Part shown: one piece after another, positions 36,948 to 46,624 of the stretch
Numbering within the stretch: position 1 is the first letter of the stretch
Layout: every line of letters starts with the position of its first letter
NCBI RefSeq assembly: GCF_030532195.1
Contig: NZ_JAUNLP010000001.1
Location: 410,669 to 474,668 of the forward strand
Origin: Corynebacterium sp.
GTDB taxonomy: Bacteria; Actinomycetota; Actinomycetes; Mycobacteriales; Mycobacteriaceae
Length of the DNA stretch: 64,000 nucleotides
Direction: 5' to 3'
Notes under the pieces: generated by a model
Seen by the model: only the letters and a program-made list of their open reading frames with translations
The model's database searches: none
What the model was told of the DNA's origin: nothing
Made by a program: the position numbers and the translations under genes

Positions 36948-37019
36948 CTGGCCTACCAGGACTCGAACCTAGAATGACGGTACCAGAAACCGTTGTGTTG
37001 CCAATTACACCATAGGCCA
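36948..37019 (-). tRNA. tRNA-Gln(CTG), copy 1
   Basis: A 72-nt cloverleaf. The acceptor TGGCCTA pairs with TAGGCCA, the discriminator is G, the anticodon stem ACGGT/ACCGT encloses TTCTGGT (anticodon CTG), and the T-arm is TAGGTTCGAGTCCTA. Confidence 0.95.
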
Positions 37020-37049
37020 ATAAAGACTGGCGCTTTCACGCTGTCTTTG

Positions 37050-37122
37050 TACCCCGTACGGGATTTGAACCCGTGTTACCGCCGTGAGAGGGCGGCGTCC
37101 TAGGCCGCTAGACGAACGGGGC
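37050..37122 (-). tRNA. tRNA-Glu(CTC), copy 3
   Basis: A 73-nt tRNA, anticodon CTC, identical to the other two. It is part of the duplicated 180-bp unit nearest gltX. Confidence 0.95.
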
Positions 37123-37156
37123 TTAGAACTTTTTCAAGTAGTGAATCTCTTCACTG

Positions 37157-37228
37157 CTGGCCTACCAGGACTCGAACCTAGAATGACGGTACCAGAAACC
37201 GTTGTGTTGCCAATTACACCATAGGCCA
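37157..37228 (-). tRNA. tRNA-Gln(CTG), copy 2
   Basis: A 72-nt tRNA identical to copy 1. It is the first tRNA downstream of gltX, 68 nt after its stop. The cluster order on the minus strand is Gln-Glu-Gln-Glu. Confidence 0.95.
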
Positions 37229-37296
37229 TCGCTGCTCAACGCAACGAGGAATAATATAGCCAATTCTCGTCGAATTGAGCAAATCAGCTGGTCAAA

Positions 37297-38784
37297 CTAA
37301 TTTTCTCCCTGCCAAGGAGTCACCTCAAGCGCCTTGCGCAGACGAGCGATGGAGCGCTCGCGGCCGAGCAGCTCCATGGACTCGAACAGCGGCGGGGAGA
37401 CCTGTGCGCCGGTAACAGCCACGCGCACCGGGCCAAATGCCTTACGAGGCTTCAGCTCCAGATCCTCGATGAGAGCCTTCTGAAGTGCGGCCTCGAGCTT
37501 GTCGGTGACAAACTCCTCATCGCTGAGCGGCTCAACAGCTGCCAGAGCTGCCTCGAGCACCGCCACGGCCTCTTCCTTGAAGTTACGGCGCGCCGAGCGC
37601 TCATCAAAGGTGAACTCATCCTCTTCCACGACCAAGAACTTCGAGAGGTCCCAGGCGTCGGAAAGCGTCTTCACACGAGTCTGCAGCAGGGTTGCCAGGA
37701 ATGCGAACTTGTCGGCTGGGTAATCAGCCGGGAAGTCGAAGTGGCTCTCGAGGTAGGTACGCAGACGCTGCTCAAAGTCCTTCGGGTCGAGCATGCGGAT
37801 GTGATCAGCGTTGATGGCATCGGCCTTCTTCTGATCGAAGCGGGCCGGGTTGGACAACACGTCGTGAATGTCGAAGGCAGCGACCATCTCATCCATGGTG
37901 AAGATGTCCTTGTCACCATCCAGGGACCAACCCAGCAGAGCCAGGTAGTTCAGCAGGCCCTCTGGGATGAAACCGTTGTCACGGTGAATGAACAGGTTGG
38001 ACTGTGGGTCGCGCTTGGACAGCTTCTTGTTGCCCTCCCCCATCACGAACGGCAGATGACCAAACTGCGGGGTGAACTTGGCAACACCAATGCGCTTCAG
38101 CGACTCATACAGCGCAATCTGGCGCGGGGTCGACGGCAGCAGATCCTCACCACGAAGGACGTGGGTGATTTCCATCAGGGCGTCATCAACCGGGTTGACC
38201 AGGGTGTACAGTGGCTCACCATTGGAGCGGGCAATGACGAAGTCCGGAACCAGACCCGCCTTGAACTCGACGCGGCCGCGCACGAGGTCTTCAAACACAA
38301 TGTCCTCGTCCGGCATGCGCAGACGAATCACCGGCTTGCGGCCCTCCGCACGGAAGGCCTCCTTCTGCTCCTCGGTGAGATTGCGGTCATAGTTGTCGTA
38401 GCCCAGCTTCGGATCACGACCAGCGGCCTTGTGGCGTTCCTCGACCTCTTCTGCGGTGGAGAACGCCTCGTAGGCCTCACCGGCATCAATCAGGCGCTGA
38501 AGCACATCAGCGTAGATGTCCTTGCGCTGCGACTGGCGGTATGGGCCGTGCGGACCGCCGACGTCAATGCCCTCATCCCAGTCGATTCCGAGCCAATTCA
38601 GTGCCTCAATGATGGCCTGGTAAGACTCTTCGGAATCGCGAGCGGCATCGGTATCTTCGATGCGGAAGATTAGCTTGCCGCCGGTGTGGCGGGCATAAGC
38701 CCAGTTGAACAGGGCTGTGCGGATGAGGCCAACGTGCGGGGTTCCGGTTGGCGACGGGCAAAAGCGTACGCGAACATCTGACAT
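37297..38784 (-). CDS. gltX: Glutamyl-tRNA synthetase
   Basis: Class I aminoacyl-tRNA synthetase, 495 aa from ATG 38784 ([14 protein letters not shown]). The HIGH-type motif lies in [22 protein letters not shown], and the KMSKS-type motif is KLSKRDPQ. In bacteria lacking GlnRS this enzyme also charges tRNA-Gln with Glu for later amidation, which would suit its position next to tRNA-Glu and tRNA-Gln genes. Confidence 0.97.
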   Translation of the reverse strand: MSDVRVRFCPSPTGTPHVGLIRTALFNWAYARHTGGKLIFRIEDTDAARDSEESYQAIIEALNWLGIDWDEGIDVGGPHGPYRQSQRKDIYADVLQRLIDAGEAYEAFSTAEEVEERHKAAGRDPKLGYDNYDRNLTEEQKEAFRAEGRKPVIRLRMPDEDIVFEDLVRGRVEFKAGLVPDFVIARSNGEPLYTLVNPVDDALMEITHVLRGEDLLPSTPRQIALYESLKRIGVAKFTPQFGHLPFVMGEGNKKLSKRDPQSNLFIHRDNGFIPEGLLNYLALLGWSLDGDKDIFTMDEMVAAFDIHDVLSNPARFDQKKADAINADHIRMLDPKDFEQRLRTYLESHFDFPADYPADKFAFLATLLQTRVKTLSDAWDLSKFLVVEEDEFTFDERSARRNFKEEAVAVLEAALAAVEPLSDEEFVTDKLEAALQKALIEDLELKPRKAFGPVRVAVTGAQVSPPLFESMELLGRERSIARLRKALEVTPWQGEN

Positions 38785-38829
38785 GCTTTCCCACGATACC
38801 CGCCCTCTCACCTGCAGGCATGCATAGGG

Positions 38830-39543
38830 CTAACTAGTCCACTCGCCTGCCACGCGACCGGAATATCCAGCGGCGGCCAGTCGGTTAATCCACTCAGTCA
38901 ACGGAGCGGAGCCCGTGCCCGGCGCGCCGCGGCCCGGGAAGTCGGCAATCTGAACATGCTCGGGCAGGCTCACAGTTCCACTGCTGACATCTGCCAGCCA
39001 CTCTTCCACGTCTATTCCATTGGCCGCGAAGTGGTAGAAGTCTGCGAGCACTCCTGCTCCTGTGCGTTTGGCCAGTTCATCGGCCTGCCATGGATTGGTG
39101 ATTGGGTAGTCCGTCATCCCGGACAGCGGCTCAATCAGGGCACGCACGCCACCGGTCTTAAGCTGCGCGGTGATTTCGGCCAGCCGCTCGACCTGGGCAT
39201 CAGTGAGTTGACCCGAGCGCCCGAGCAATACATTTGAGCACTGCAGCCCCGTTTCGGCAGCAATCCGCTCAACTACCTCAAGGTGTCCCACAGGCAGCGG
39301 TTCAACATGGAGCACTCCCCGCTGACCTGAGCCCATGTCACCGCCCCACAAGTTCATGGCGTAGAGCTGCACGCCGTCATCGAAGAGATTGCAAAAGGCG
39401 GAAATCTCCTCGGGACTCGGCACGGGGCGGTTAAAAGGCCACCAGAACTCGACCGTCGAGTAGCCATCGGCACGCGCGGCCGCCACGGCATCTGTGGCAG
39501 ATAGATGTGCGTAGACCGTGGAGCAGTTAATAATGGTGCTCAT
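38830..39543 (-). CDS. Hydroxypyruvate isomerase-like TIM-barrel protein
   Basis: Xylose-isomerase-like TIM barrel, 237 aa from ATG 39543 (MSTIINCSTVYAHL). Family features include GYSTVEFWWPFNRPVPS, LYAMNLWGGDMGSGQRG, VRALIEPLSGMTDYP, VLADFYHFAANGID and the C-terminal YSGRVAGEW, which carry the metal and substrate residues of Hyi-type enzymes. Substrate not proven. Its start codon overlaps, on the opposite strand, the beginning of the SDR gene. Confidence 0.85.
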   Translation of the reverse strand: MSTIINCSTVYAHLSATDAVAAARADGYSTVEFWWPFNRPVPSPEEISAFCNLFDDGVQLYAMNLWGGDMGSGQRGVLHVEPLPVGHLEVVERIAAETGLQCSNVLLGRSGQLTDAQVERLAEITAQLKTGGVRALIEPLSGMTDYPITNPWQADELAKRTGAGVLADFYHFAANGIDVEEWLADVSSGTVSLPEHVQIADFPGRGAPGTGSAPLTEWINRLAAAGYSGRVAGEWTS

Positions 39544-40240
39544 GGATAAGACGGTAGTAGTAACCGGCGGCGGAGGCGGGATTGGTCGCGAAATTGCCCT
39601 GACTTTTGCCGCCACGGACTGGCACGTGCATATCTGCGGCAGACGTGTCGACGCACTTGCGGATACCGCAGCTAAAAGCGACAACATCACCTACTCACAG
39701 TGCGACATCACCGATGAAGCTCAGGTAGTCGAGATGTTTTCCCAGGCTCAGGCGCATACTGGCCGACTGGACGCGGTAGTTTTGAACGCAGGTTTGCCCG
39801 GCACTCCGGCTGAGTTCGGCGACACCAATATCACCGACTTCCGCGCGGTTATCGATACCAATGTGATTGGCTCCTTTCTCTGCGCGCGCGAAGCATTCAA
39901 CCGCATGAAGGATCGCGGCGGCCGAATCCTGGTCAACTGCTCCATCGCAGCGCAGGTACCGCGGGCGCATACGGCCGCCTACGCGACGTCGAAAAGCGCG
40001 CTTGCGGGAATGACCCGAGTGCTGGCCCTGGACGGGCGCGAGTACGGCATCACTGCGACGCGCATTGATATCGGCAATGCGCAGACTGATCTGCTGGGGA
40101 CGTTTACCGGCAGCGAGCCGATGTTCGATGCGCGGCACGCTGCGGAGACCTTCCTGCATGCCGCGAATCTGCCACGTGAAGCCGTCATTGATGAGCTGAC
40201 GATTACCGCTGCGGGTATGCCCTTTTTGGGTAGGGGGTAG
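39533..40240 (+). CDS. Short-chain dehydrogenase/reductase
   Basis: SDR-family NAD(P)-dependent oxidoreductase of about 235 aa. The cofactor motif is VTGGGGGIGREIAL, with VLNAGLPG, the catalytic region NCSIAAQVPRAHTAAYATSK (Ser and YxxxK), and no C-terminal extension. I chose ATG 39533 because GGAG lies 9 nt before it; the internal ATG at 39542 is also possible. It is divergent from, and overlaps by 11 nt, the isomerase-like gene. A shared pathway is plausible but unproven. Confidence 0.87.
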   Translation: MVLMDKTVVVTGGGGGIGREIALTFAATDWHVHICGRRVDALADTAAKSDNITYSQCDITDEAQVVEMFSQAQAHTGRLDAVVLNAGLPGTPAEFGDTNITDFRAVIDTNVIGSFLCAREAFNRMKDRGGRILVNCSIAAQVPRAHTAAYATSKSALAGMTRVLALDGREYGITATRIDIGNAQTDLLGTFTGSEPMFDARHAAETFLHAANLPREAVIDELTITAAGMPFLGRG

Positions 40241-40323
40241 CGCGCCCCTTAAACTAGAGCGTAATTGGGAAGTCGGTGGACTGGAGCGACTGGAGCGAGG
40301 AGGGTTTCCAAGGGACTATGTCC

Positions 40324-41526
40324 ATGAACAATCATCCCTCGCTGGGCGGAGACAGCAATTTCGAGGAACCGCCGAAGAAGAAGCAGCCACAGCGCTCCTC
40401 TCGCTGGGACCAATCACGCCCAGATACCGCTCCCGACTTTTTGCTCTCCCGCGCGCACGGTTCCATCCGCACAAAGGGTGTAGAGGAGCAAATTTCCGAC
40501 CCGTGGCTCGCCGCCGAGCAGCTACACGCCGGTATGCACAAGATGGTCGTCGGAGCTCTCCCCTTTGACCTCGACGCGCCGGCCGCGCTGACCGTTCCCC
40601 GCGAGGTCATCCGCTCCAGTCAACCGCTGGAACCACCAGCTCACTACCGCTGGAACGCACCACAGCCGAAGGCTCGCGTTGTCGCCTATGATCCCGTCCC
40701 CGAAGAGCACGGCGATCGTGTCGATGCCGCAATCCGCACCATCGCCCACTCCGGGTTGGAAAAGGTCGTGCTCGCGCGCGCTGTGGAGCTGGAAATTGAT
40801 CCGCCGATTGATCCGCTTTTGCTCGCTGCCAGGCTTATCGACGGGTCCCCCAACCGCGATGGCTTTGTCGTCGATCTCTCCCCCGCGGGCTCTGCATTCG
40901 ACGGCAAGCTGCTGATTGGTTCCTCCCCGGAGATGCTAGTGCGCCGCACCGGCGACATTGTGGAAGCGTTTCCGCTGGCTGGATCTCTGCCGAGGTCGCG
41001 GAATAAAGAGGTGGACCGCGCAACAGCCCGTCGATTAGCGGATTCGCGCAAGAATCTCGATGAGCACGCCTTTGTCGTGGACGACATCGCCGAGAATTTG
41101 GCGCCGCTGTGCAGCTCGCTGGAAGTGCCGGAGAGCCCTGAACTGATGAGCACTGCCGAGATGTGGCATCTGGCGACACATATCCGTGGACGCCTGAAGG
41201 ATGCCTCGCTGTCGGCATTGGACTTGGCGCTGGTCGTGCATCCCACACCAGCTATCTGCGGCACGCCGATGGAGTCGGCGTTCGGAGTGATTAAGGCCGT
41301 CGAGACCGACCGCGGTTTTTACTCCGGCGCGGTGGGCTGGTGCGATGAAAATGGTGACGGCGAGTTTGTCGTGTCCATTCGCTGCGCCGAAGTCGATACC
41401 GGTGGCACCGTGGCACGACTATGGGCCGGAGGCGGCATTGTGTCGCACTCCGACCCAGAAGAAGAAGTCGCGGAGACCAGCGCCAAGATGGGCACCGTGC
41501 TCCGCGCGTTTGGAGTTAAAGCTTAA
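40324..41526 (+). CDS. Isochorismate synthase
   Basis: Chorismate-utilising enzyme of the MenF/EntC/DhbC type, about 400 aa. AGSAFDGKLLIGSSPEMLVR, FPLAGSLPRSRNKEVDRATAR, LVVHPTPAICGTP and the SIRCAEVD region are characteristic; the GTP motif separates isochorismate synthases from anthranilate synthases. It could feed menaquinone or siderophore synthesis; no neighbouring men or ent gene decides. ATG 40324 has AAGGGA 8 nt upstream; ATG 40318 and GTG 40276 are alternatives. Its stop overlaps that of the convergent FAH gene (TTAA). Confidence 0.9.
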   Translation: MNNHPSLGGDSNFEEPPKKKQPQRSSRWDQSRPDTAPDFLLSRAHGSIRTKGVEEQISDPWLAAEQLHAGMHKMVVGALPFDLDAPAALTVPREVIRSSQPLEPPAHYRWNAPQPKARVVAYDPVPEEHGDRVDAAIRTIAHSGLEKVVLARAVELEIDPPIDPLLLAARLIDGSPNRDGFVVDLSPAGSAFDGKLLIGSSPEMLVRRTGDIVEAFPLAGSLPRSRNKEVDRATARRLADSRKNLDEHAFVVDDIAENLAPLCSSLEVPESPELMSTAEMWHLATHIRGRLKDASLSALDLALVVHPTPAICGTPMESAFGVIKAVETDRGFYSGAVGWCDENGDGEFVVSIRCAEVDTGGTVARLWAGGGIVSHSDPEEEVAETSAKMGTVLRAFGVKA

Positions 41527-42311
41527 GCTCGCTCCACCGGATTGGCCAGCGTGCCAATACCCGGAATCTCAACCTCAATGCGGTCGCCCGGGAACATCGG
41601 CGCGGTACCTGCCGGAGAACCGGTGCAGATCACATCGCCCGGCAGCAGAGTGATTGAGGCCGTGATGAACTCGATAATCTCCGGGATGGACATAATCATC
41701 TGGTTTGAGTTGGAGTCCTGCTTGGTCTCGGTGACACCCTCATGCGTCAGGTGTGCCTTAATCGGCAGCTCGTTGTAATCCAGCTCAGTCTGAATCCACG
41801 GGCCCAGCGGGCAAAATGTATCAATGCCCTTGGCGCGTGCCCACTGACCGTCGGCAAACTGCAGGTCACGGGAAGAAACATCGTTGACGATGGTGTATCC
41901 GAAGATCACATCGTGGGCCTGTTCCTTCTTGACGTTCTTACACGGCTTGCCAATAATCAGCGCCAGCTCGCCCTCAAACTCGACATTCGTGGCGAACTCC
42001 GGGATACGAATCGGCGCTTCCGGACCAACTACGGCCGTCGGCGGCTTGATGAACATCGTGGGCGGGAGCTTCTCGGCCGACTTCTTGAAGACCTCGGCGA
42101 CGTGATCAGCGTAGTTACGACCGATGGCGATGACCTTCGACGGCAGCATCGGGGCGAGCAGACGCACGTCGGCAAGCGGCCATGAACGGCCGGTCTTGTT
42201 GATCTGACCGAAGGGGTGTCCCTCGATCTCGTGCAAAGTAACTTCATTGCCTTCGCCCTCAACGAGCGCGAAGCACATGCCCTCTGGGTGGGCGATTCGA
42301 GCAATACGCAT
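41523..42311 (-). CDS. Fumarylacetoacetate hydrolase family protein
   Basis: FAH-family enzyme, 262 aa. The sequences IAIGRNYADHVAEV, FEGELALIIGK (metal-binding ExE), VNDVSSRDLQFADGQWARAKGIDTFCPLGPW and LLPGDVICTGSPAGTAPMFPGDRIEVEIPGIG are characteristic. Mycobacteria have an orthologue next to gltX annotated as a 2-hydroxyhepta-2,4-diene-1,7-dioate isomerase; oxaloacetate decarboxylase or acylpyruvase activity is also common in this family. The true substrate is unknown. Confidence 0.9.
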   Translation of the reverse strand: MRIARIAHPEGMCFALVEGEGNEVTLHEIEGHPFGQINKTGRSWPLADVRLLAPMLPSKVIAIGRNYADHVAEVFKKSAEKLPPTMFIKPPTAVVGPEAPIRIPEFATNVEFEGELALIIGKPCKNVKKEQAHDVIFGYTIVNDVSSRDLQFADGQWARAKGIDTFCPLGPWIQTELDYNELPIKAHLTHEGVTETKQDSNSNQMIMSIPEIIEFITASITLLPGDVICTGSPAGTAPMFPGDRIEVEIPGIGTLANPVERA

Positions 42312-42334
42312 AAAAATAGGTTACACGTCACATT

Positions 42335-42952
42335 CTATGGTTTTTGCATCGCCCCCGAATTCTGGGCCTGCCACACCAACGCGCACGCCACCGCATCATT
42401 GAGCGCATGATGCGCTTTCATGTGCGGGATACCGTACTTATCGCACAGTGACCACAGCCGCAACTCATCTCGCACGGGCTGTCTGCCAGCGCGCAACATG
42501 GCTTCATACTCGCGTTGCATCGTGTCGGCCACCGACACTTTAAAGCGCGCACCGAAGTACTTTCGGCACAGCGGATCTAGAAAGCCAATCTCCATCTGCG
42601 CGTAATGCGCCAGCAACGTCCGCCCGCGCAGAGCGTGTAACAGCTTTTCGACGGCCACTTCTGCCGGTACTCCGGTTGCGAGGATGTCGTCGGTAAGCCC
42701 ATGGAGCGTCGCTGAATCGCCCACGCTCTCCGTGTTTTGCTCAGGTCGGACTATGAGATGCTCAGACTCGGCCAGCACGATATCGCTCCCCTCTACCGCT
42801 ACCCAACCAATGGAGACCAGCTTGTCTGTGGCGGGGTCGAGGCCGGTGGTTTCCACATCGACGGCAAGCCAGGCATCGTGGCGCACGGGCGTCTCATAGA
42901 GCTCTTTGAGCGCACCGGTAGCTTTGAGTCTGTTGGGAAGAAAGAGCCTCAT
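42335..42952 (-). CDS. DnaQ-type 3'-5' exonuclease
   Basis: DEDDh exonuclease of about 205 aa from ATG 42952 (MRLFLPNRLK). ExoI motif VDVETTGLDPATD, ExoII region LLAHYAQMEIGFLD and ExoIII HHALNDAVACALV (His and Asp) are intact. It is not a full Pol III epsilon subunit. It starts 10 nt after the cNMP/CBS/DUF294 gene, an arrangement seen in many bacteria and suggesting a joint function. Confidence 0.9.
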   Translation of the reverse strand: MRLFLPNRLKATGALKELYETPVRHDAWLAVDVETTGLDPATDKLVSIGWVAVEGSDIVLAESEHLIVRPEQNTESVGDSATLHGLTDDILATGVPAEVAVEKLLHALRGRTLLAHYAQMEIGFLDPLCRKYFGARFKVSVADTMQREYEAMLRAGRQPVRDELRLWSLCDKYGIPHMKAHHALNDAVACALVWQAQNSGAMQKP

Positions 42953-42962
42953 GACAACGCTC

Positions 42963-44825
42963 TCACGACATCGCCCTGATCGGGTACTTCGCCCCAAGCC
43001 CCTGCTGCATTTTGCGAATCACTCCGAAAGCATCGCGCAGATGCTCTCGCTCCAGGCTCGACAGTTGCTTGGGAGACACGTAATTATCCGGCTCCTTCTT
43101 CATATCCGCCTGCGACTGCTGGTGACTCAATTGCACCGTACAGAGGAACTCAAAGGCGTCCGCGAGATCTTGAGCTCCCAGGCGGCTGACGCTGCCGGCA
43201 CCACTGCTTGCGGCCAACCGTTCACGCGTCGACAGCTGCGGCAGCCCCGCGGCCACCGAAAACAGCCGAGCCATCTGTACCACTGCTGCCACGCCGCCCT
43301 TCTTGATATCCAGGGTCTCCGCATGTTCCCCGCCCTTTTCCAGCACAAAGCCACGGAAGAAGCCCAATGGCGGCTCGCGCCGGGCTGCAAGTTTCGCCAA
43401 ATGCGCGTGCAGGCGCAGCGAGTTTTGCGCCAACGGTAGGAACGACGCACGCAGGTCATCTACCATTTGCGTCTCGCCTGCTACGGCTCGCATATCGAAG
43501 AAAGCCTGCGCATGCAGAAGGGCCTCTGCTTCCGGCGCTGTAATCCAGCTGTGAAAAGTGTGCAGCCACTGCGACAGCGGCATGCGCCACTCGGGGTTAC
43601 TCGCCATCATGTTGCCAGGGCAAAGCGGATAACCAACACGGTCAAGGTTGGCGCAGATTTCGTCGCTAAGCGAGGCGAAGTAGTCGCCGTGCACGGACGC
43701 GTCGTAGTCGTCGGAGAGCACCAGCGCGTTGTCCTGGTCAGAGGCGAGCCCCATTTCGCCACGGCCATGCGAGCCGAGAACCGCAAACGCGTACGACACC
43801 GGCGGGGCCCCTAGTTTTTCCTCCGCCAGCGCCACGATACGACGCGTGACGGCATCCGCGACAGCGGTGAGCAGCTTGGAGACTTCCTCCGCGGAGTCTC
43901 CCCTCTCGACGAATCGCCCCACAATCCTGCGCGCGTTTGCTGCAATCTCTGCAATTTCGCTGATGTCGTGCTTACGCGCAAGTGTCGCGGTGGCGTAGAC
44001 GGGATCAGTATGCAGACTGCGCAGCAGGTCACCGATGACAATCATTCCCACGACACGGTCACCGTCGTGTACTGGTAGGTGATGATACCCGCGCTCAGCC
44101 ATCAGCAGCATCGCCTCAAACACGAGAAGACTCGGGCTCACGGTTTCGGGGTTGCGCGTCATTATTTCACTTACCGACGTACTCGCAGGTCTCGCCTGCG
44201 CCAACACTCGGCGACGAAGATCGCGGTCAGTGATGATGCCCACGAGCTTGCTGGAGTCATCCATCACCAGCAGGCTGGAAACATTTTTCTCCGACATAAT
44301 GGCTGCGGCTTGCTGCACTGTTGCTTCCGTGCCGCAGGTAATGAGATTTGGCTCCATAAGCTCCGACACGCGCGTGCGCAAAGACTCCGACGCAGCCGTG
44401 TTACGCAGCTGAGAGGCAACCGCGCGGATACGCGCATTCTCACCGCCATAGTAGCGACGCACCTCCGCAAACTGCGCGTTTAGCTGGTCAAATACCTCCT
44501 GAGATATCACCAGAAAGACGCAGTCTTCCACCGCCGTCATGGTATACAGCGAGGGGTCACCGGAAAGCAGCGTCGAATAGCCGAAGTGATCTCCCACATC
44601 GCGCCTATCCAGCAAAGTTCCGGCGGGGTCGAAGACGTCCACCAACCCTGCACGAATAATGAAACAGTTCCGATTTTCCGCGCCAGCGCGAATAATTTCG
44701 GTACCACGACGCACATAACGCATGGTCAGAAGCGGTGGAATGGTCCCACACTCATCATGGGAAAGCTCCGAGAAGGGGCGAATGTGGCTGAGGAAGTTTG
44801 CGATCTCCGCAAGCTCGACGGTCAT
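42963..44825 (-). CDS. cNMP-binding, CBS and DUF294 nucleotidyltransferase-like protein
   Basis: Multidomain signalling protein, 620 aa. A cyclic-nucleotide-binding domain (about 15-125: RRGTEIIRAG, GDHFGYSTLLSG) is followed by two CBS motifs (about 165-280: GIITDRDLRRRVLAQ, MIVIGDLLRSL). A DUF294 nucleotidyltransferase-like domain carries LGSHGRGEMGLASDQDNAL, with the GS...DxD metal motif, and the DUF294 C-terminal domain ends the protein. It likely senses a nucleotide and modifies or regulates a target, but neither is known. The downstream exonuclease is 10 nt away. Confidence 0.92.
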   Translation of the reverse strand: MTVELAEIANFLSHIRPFSELSHDECGTIPPLLTMRYVRRGTEIIRAGAENRNCFIIRAGLVDVFDPAGTLLDRRDVGDHFGYSTLLSGDPSLYTMTAVEDCVFLVISQEVFDQLNAQFAEVRRYYGGENARIRAVASQLRNTAASESLRTRVSELMEPNLITCGTEATVQQAAAIMSEKNVSSLLVMDDSSKLVGIITDRDLRRRVLAQARPASTSVSEIMTRNPETVSPSLLVFEAMLLMAERGYHHLPVHDGDRVVGMIVIGDLLRSLHTDPVYATATLARKHDISEIAEIAANARRIVGRFVERGDSAEEVSKLLTAVADAVTRRIVALAEEKLGAPPVSYAFAVLGSHGRGEMGLASDQDNALVLSDDYDASVHGDYFASLSDEICANLDRVGYPLCPGNMMASNPEWRMPLSQWLHTFHSWITAPEAEALLHAQAFFDMRAVAGETQMVDDLRASFLPLAQNSLRLHAHLAKLAARREPPLGFFRGFVLEKGGEHAETLDIKKGGVAAVVQMARLFSVAAGLPQLSTRERLAASSGAGSVSRLGAQDLADAFEFLCTVQLSHQQSQADMKKEPDNYVSPKQLSSLEREHLRDAFGVIRKMQQGLGAKYPIRAMS

Positions 44826-44886
44826 GAGGACAATTGTTCCCTATTTTTGCTGCTGATACGACCACTTTGCTGGAAGACTTGGAACC

Positions 44887-45522
44887 ATGACTAGTACCAA
44901 CAACCCCGAATGGCCACTCGACTCCCACATCCTCGCAAGCATGGACAAGCTCGCAGCACTCGTCGAACCGCTTGACGACGGCACGTTCAATGCCACCCTG
45001 CCCATTCCCGCCATCAATAGTCTGGCAGTATTACTTCGACATGTAACAGGATCCGCGAGGTACTGGCTCGAGGCTGTATGCCTTGGCCGTAATTATGTTC
45101 GTGACCGCGAGGGCGAGTTTTCTGCAAATTGCAGCGTTGCGGACAGACTAGAAATTTACCACCGAGACCGAGCCGCGATTGAGTCTGCACTGGCTGAACT
45201 GCAGGGTATGAATCGCTCACAAGCTCCTGCTGTGATTCCAACTGACAAGGAGCGTTGGTGGTGTGCGTCTATCGAGGGCGTTATTGTCCACGTGTTCCAC
45301 GAGGCTGCGCAACACCTTGGGCATGCCGAAATTACTCGAGATGCCTTGGCCACAGGTCTGGGTACGGACTCGGCATCTGGAGCAGCTGGAGCAACAGACT
45401 CGGCCCTTGACACTGTGATTGACGTACTACGCCAGGTCGGTCACTCAGCCGACCATATTGAACATGCCACCGACGGCAGGACTCATATCGAAACCGTCGA
45501 TGGCAGGAATGTGGTTTTTTAG
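44887..45522 (+). CDS. DinB-like (DUF664) protein
   Basis: Protein of 211 aa resembling the DinB four-helix family. The sequence INSLAVLLRHVTGSARYWLEAVCLGR contains one conserved His, and HVFHEAAQHLGHAEITRDAL supplies the other metal-site His residues. Actinobacterial members often are mycothiol-dependent transferases, but no specific function can be assigned. The last ~60 residues hold a low-complexity Ala/Gly/Thr/Ser linker. Divergent from the cNMP/CBS gene, convergent with leuB. Confidence 0.78.
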   Translation: MTSTNNPEWPLDSHILASMDKLAALVEPLDDGTFNATLPIPAINSLAVLLRHVTGSARYWLEAVCLGRNYVRDREGEFSANCSVADRLEIYHRDRAAIESALAELQGMNRSQAPAVIPTDKERWWCASIEGVIVHVFHEAAQHLGHAEITRDALATGLGTDSASGAAGATDSALDTVIDVLRQVGHSADHIEHATDGRTHIETVDGRNVVF

Positions 45523-45540
45523 GCTGGTTCTGGCGAGTAG

Positions 45541-46575
45541 TTACTTCAGCGCTGCTGCAATGCGATCGCCGACCTCGGTGGTCTTGATTGGGCCATTACC
45601 GCGGCTGGCCATGTCTGCCTCCACAGCGGCCTCGATGCGCTGAGCGTCCTCCTCGCGGCCAAGGTGACGCAGCATCATAGCGCCAGACAGGATTGCAGCG
45701 GTTGGGTCAGCGATGCCCTTACCAGCAATATCTGGAGCAGAGCCGTGTACCGGCTCAAACATTGACGGGTTGGTGTTGGAAGCGTCGATATTGCCGGATG
45801 CTGCCAGACCAATGCCACCGGAGACTGCGCCGGCCTCGTCAGTCAGAATGTCACCGAAGAGGTTGTCGGTAACGATGACGTCGAAACGCGAAGGGTTGGT
45901 GACCAGGTAAATCGTCGCAGCGTCGATGTGCGAGTAATCAACCTCAACCTCTGGGTATTCCTTCGCGACCTCGTTGACTGTGCGCTGCCACATGCCACCG
46001 CCGTGAACCAGGACATTGGTCTTGTGGACCAGCGTGAGCTTCTTGCGGCGAGTCATCGCCAGCTCGAATGCATAGCGCACGACACGCTCGGCACCGAAAC
46101 GAGTGTTCACGGAGGTTTCGTTAGCGACCTCGTGCGGAGTGCCAACACGAATAGCACCACCGTTACCGGTGTAGGCACCCTCCGTGCCCTCACGGACAAC
46201 CACAAAGTCAATCTCGCCCGGGTTCTTCAGTGGTGATTCCACACCTGGGAAGAGCTTCGACGGGCGCAGATTGACATGGTGATCCAGAGCAAAGCGCATC
46301 TTCAGCAGCAGACCACGCTCCAGGACTCCTGGAGGAACGTTTTCCGGGTCACCGATAGCGCCGAGCAAAATGGCATCATGCTCGCGCAGGGAATCCAAGT
46401 CGGCATCAGTAAGCAGCTCCCCATTGCGCAGGTAGCGACGCGATCCAAGGTCGTACTCTGTGGTGTCGAAGTCACCGATGGCGGCCTTAAGGACCTTCAA
46501 TGCCTCTGCCGTCACCTCCGTGCCGATGCCATCACCCGGGATGACCGCAATCTTTAGCTTACGTTCCTCTGTCAT
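45541..46575 (-). CDS. leuB: 3-isopropylmalate dehydrogenase
   Basis: Third enzyme of leucine synthesis, 344 aa from ATG 46575 ([21 protein letters not shown]), preceded by an AGAAGGG site. [21 protein letters not shown], the substrate-binding Arg region and [24 protein letters not shown] are family motifs. An in-frame upstream extension would enter the HNH gene and is not credible. Expected to be under LtbR control along with leuCD; I did not find a clear operator. Confidence 0.97.
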   Translation of the reverse strand: MTEERKLKIAVIPGDGIGTEVTAEALKVLKAAIGDFDTTEYDLGSRRYLRNGELLTDADLDSLREHDAILLGAIGDPENVPPGVLERGLLLKMRFALDHHVNLRPSKLFPGVESPLKNPGEIDFVVVREGTEGAYTGNGGAIRVGTPHEVANETSVNTRFGAERVVRYAFELAMTRRKKLTLVHKTNVLVHGGGMWQRTVNEVAKEYPEVEVDYSHIDAATIYLVTNPSRFDVIVTDNLFGDILTDEAGAVSGGIGLAASGNIDASNTNPSMFEPVHGSAPDIAGKGIADPTAAILSGAMMLRHLGREEDAQRIEAAVEADMASRGNGPIKTTEVGDRIAAALK

Positions 46576-46624
46576 TTTTGAGATACCCTTCTCACTATAT
46601 GGACACTCATGAGTGTAGCAGACG

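Larger units (their letters stand above)
36840..37228. repeat. 180-bp perfect tandem duplication of a tRNA-Gln/tRNA-Glu pair
   Basis: Positions 36840-37019 and 37049-37228 are identical over 180 bp, including both tRNAs and the 34-nt spacer between them. A unique 29-bp spacer (37020-37048) separates the copies. Perfect identity in the non-coding spacer points to recent duplication or ongoing gene conversion. Confidence 0.95.

Noticed and set aside
35054..37228. tRNA cluster as an integration site with attached island
   Set aside because: No integrase gene or att-like partial tRNA repeat is present; the repeats are whole functional tRNAs.
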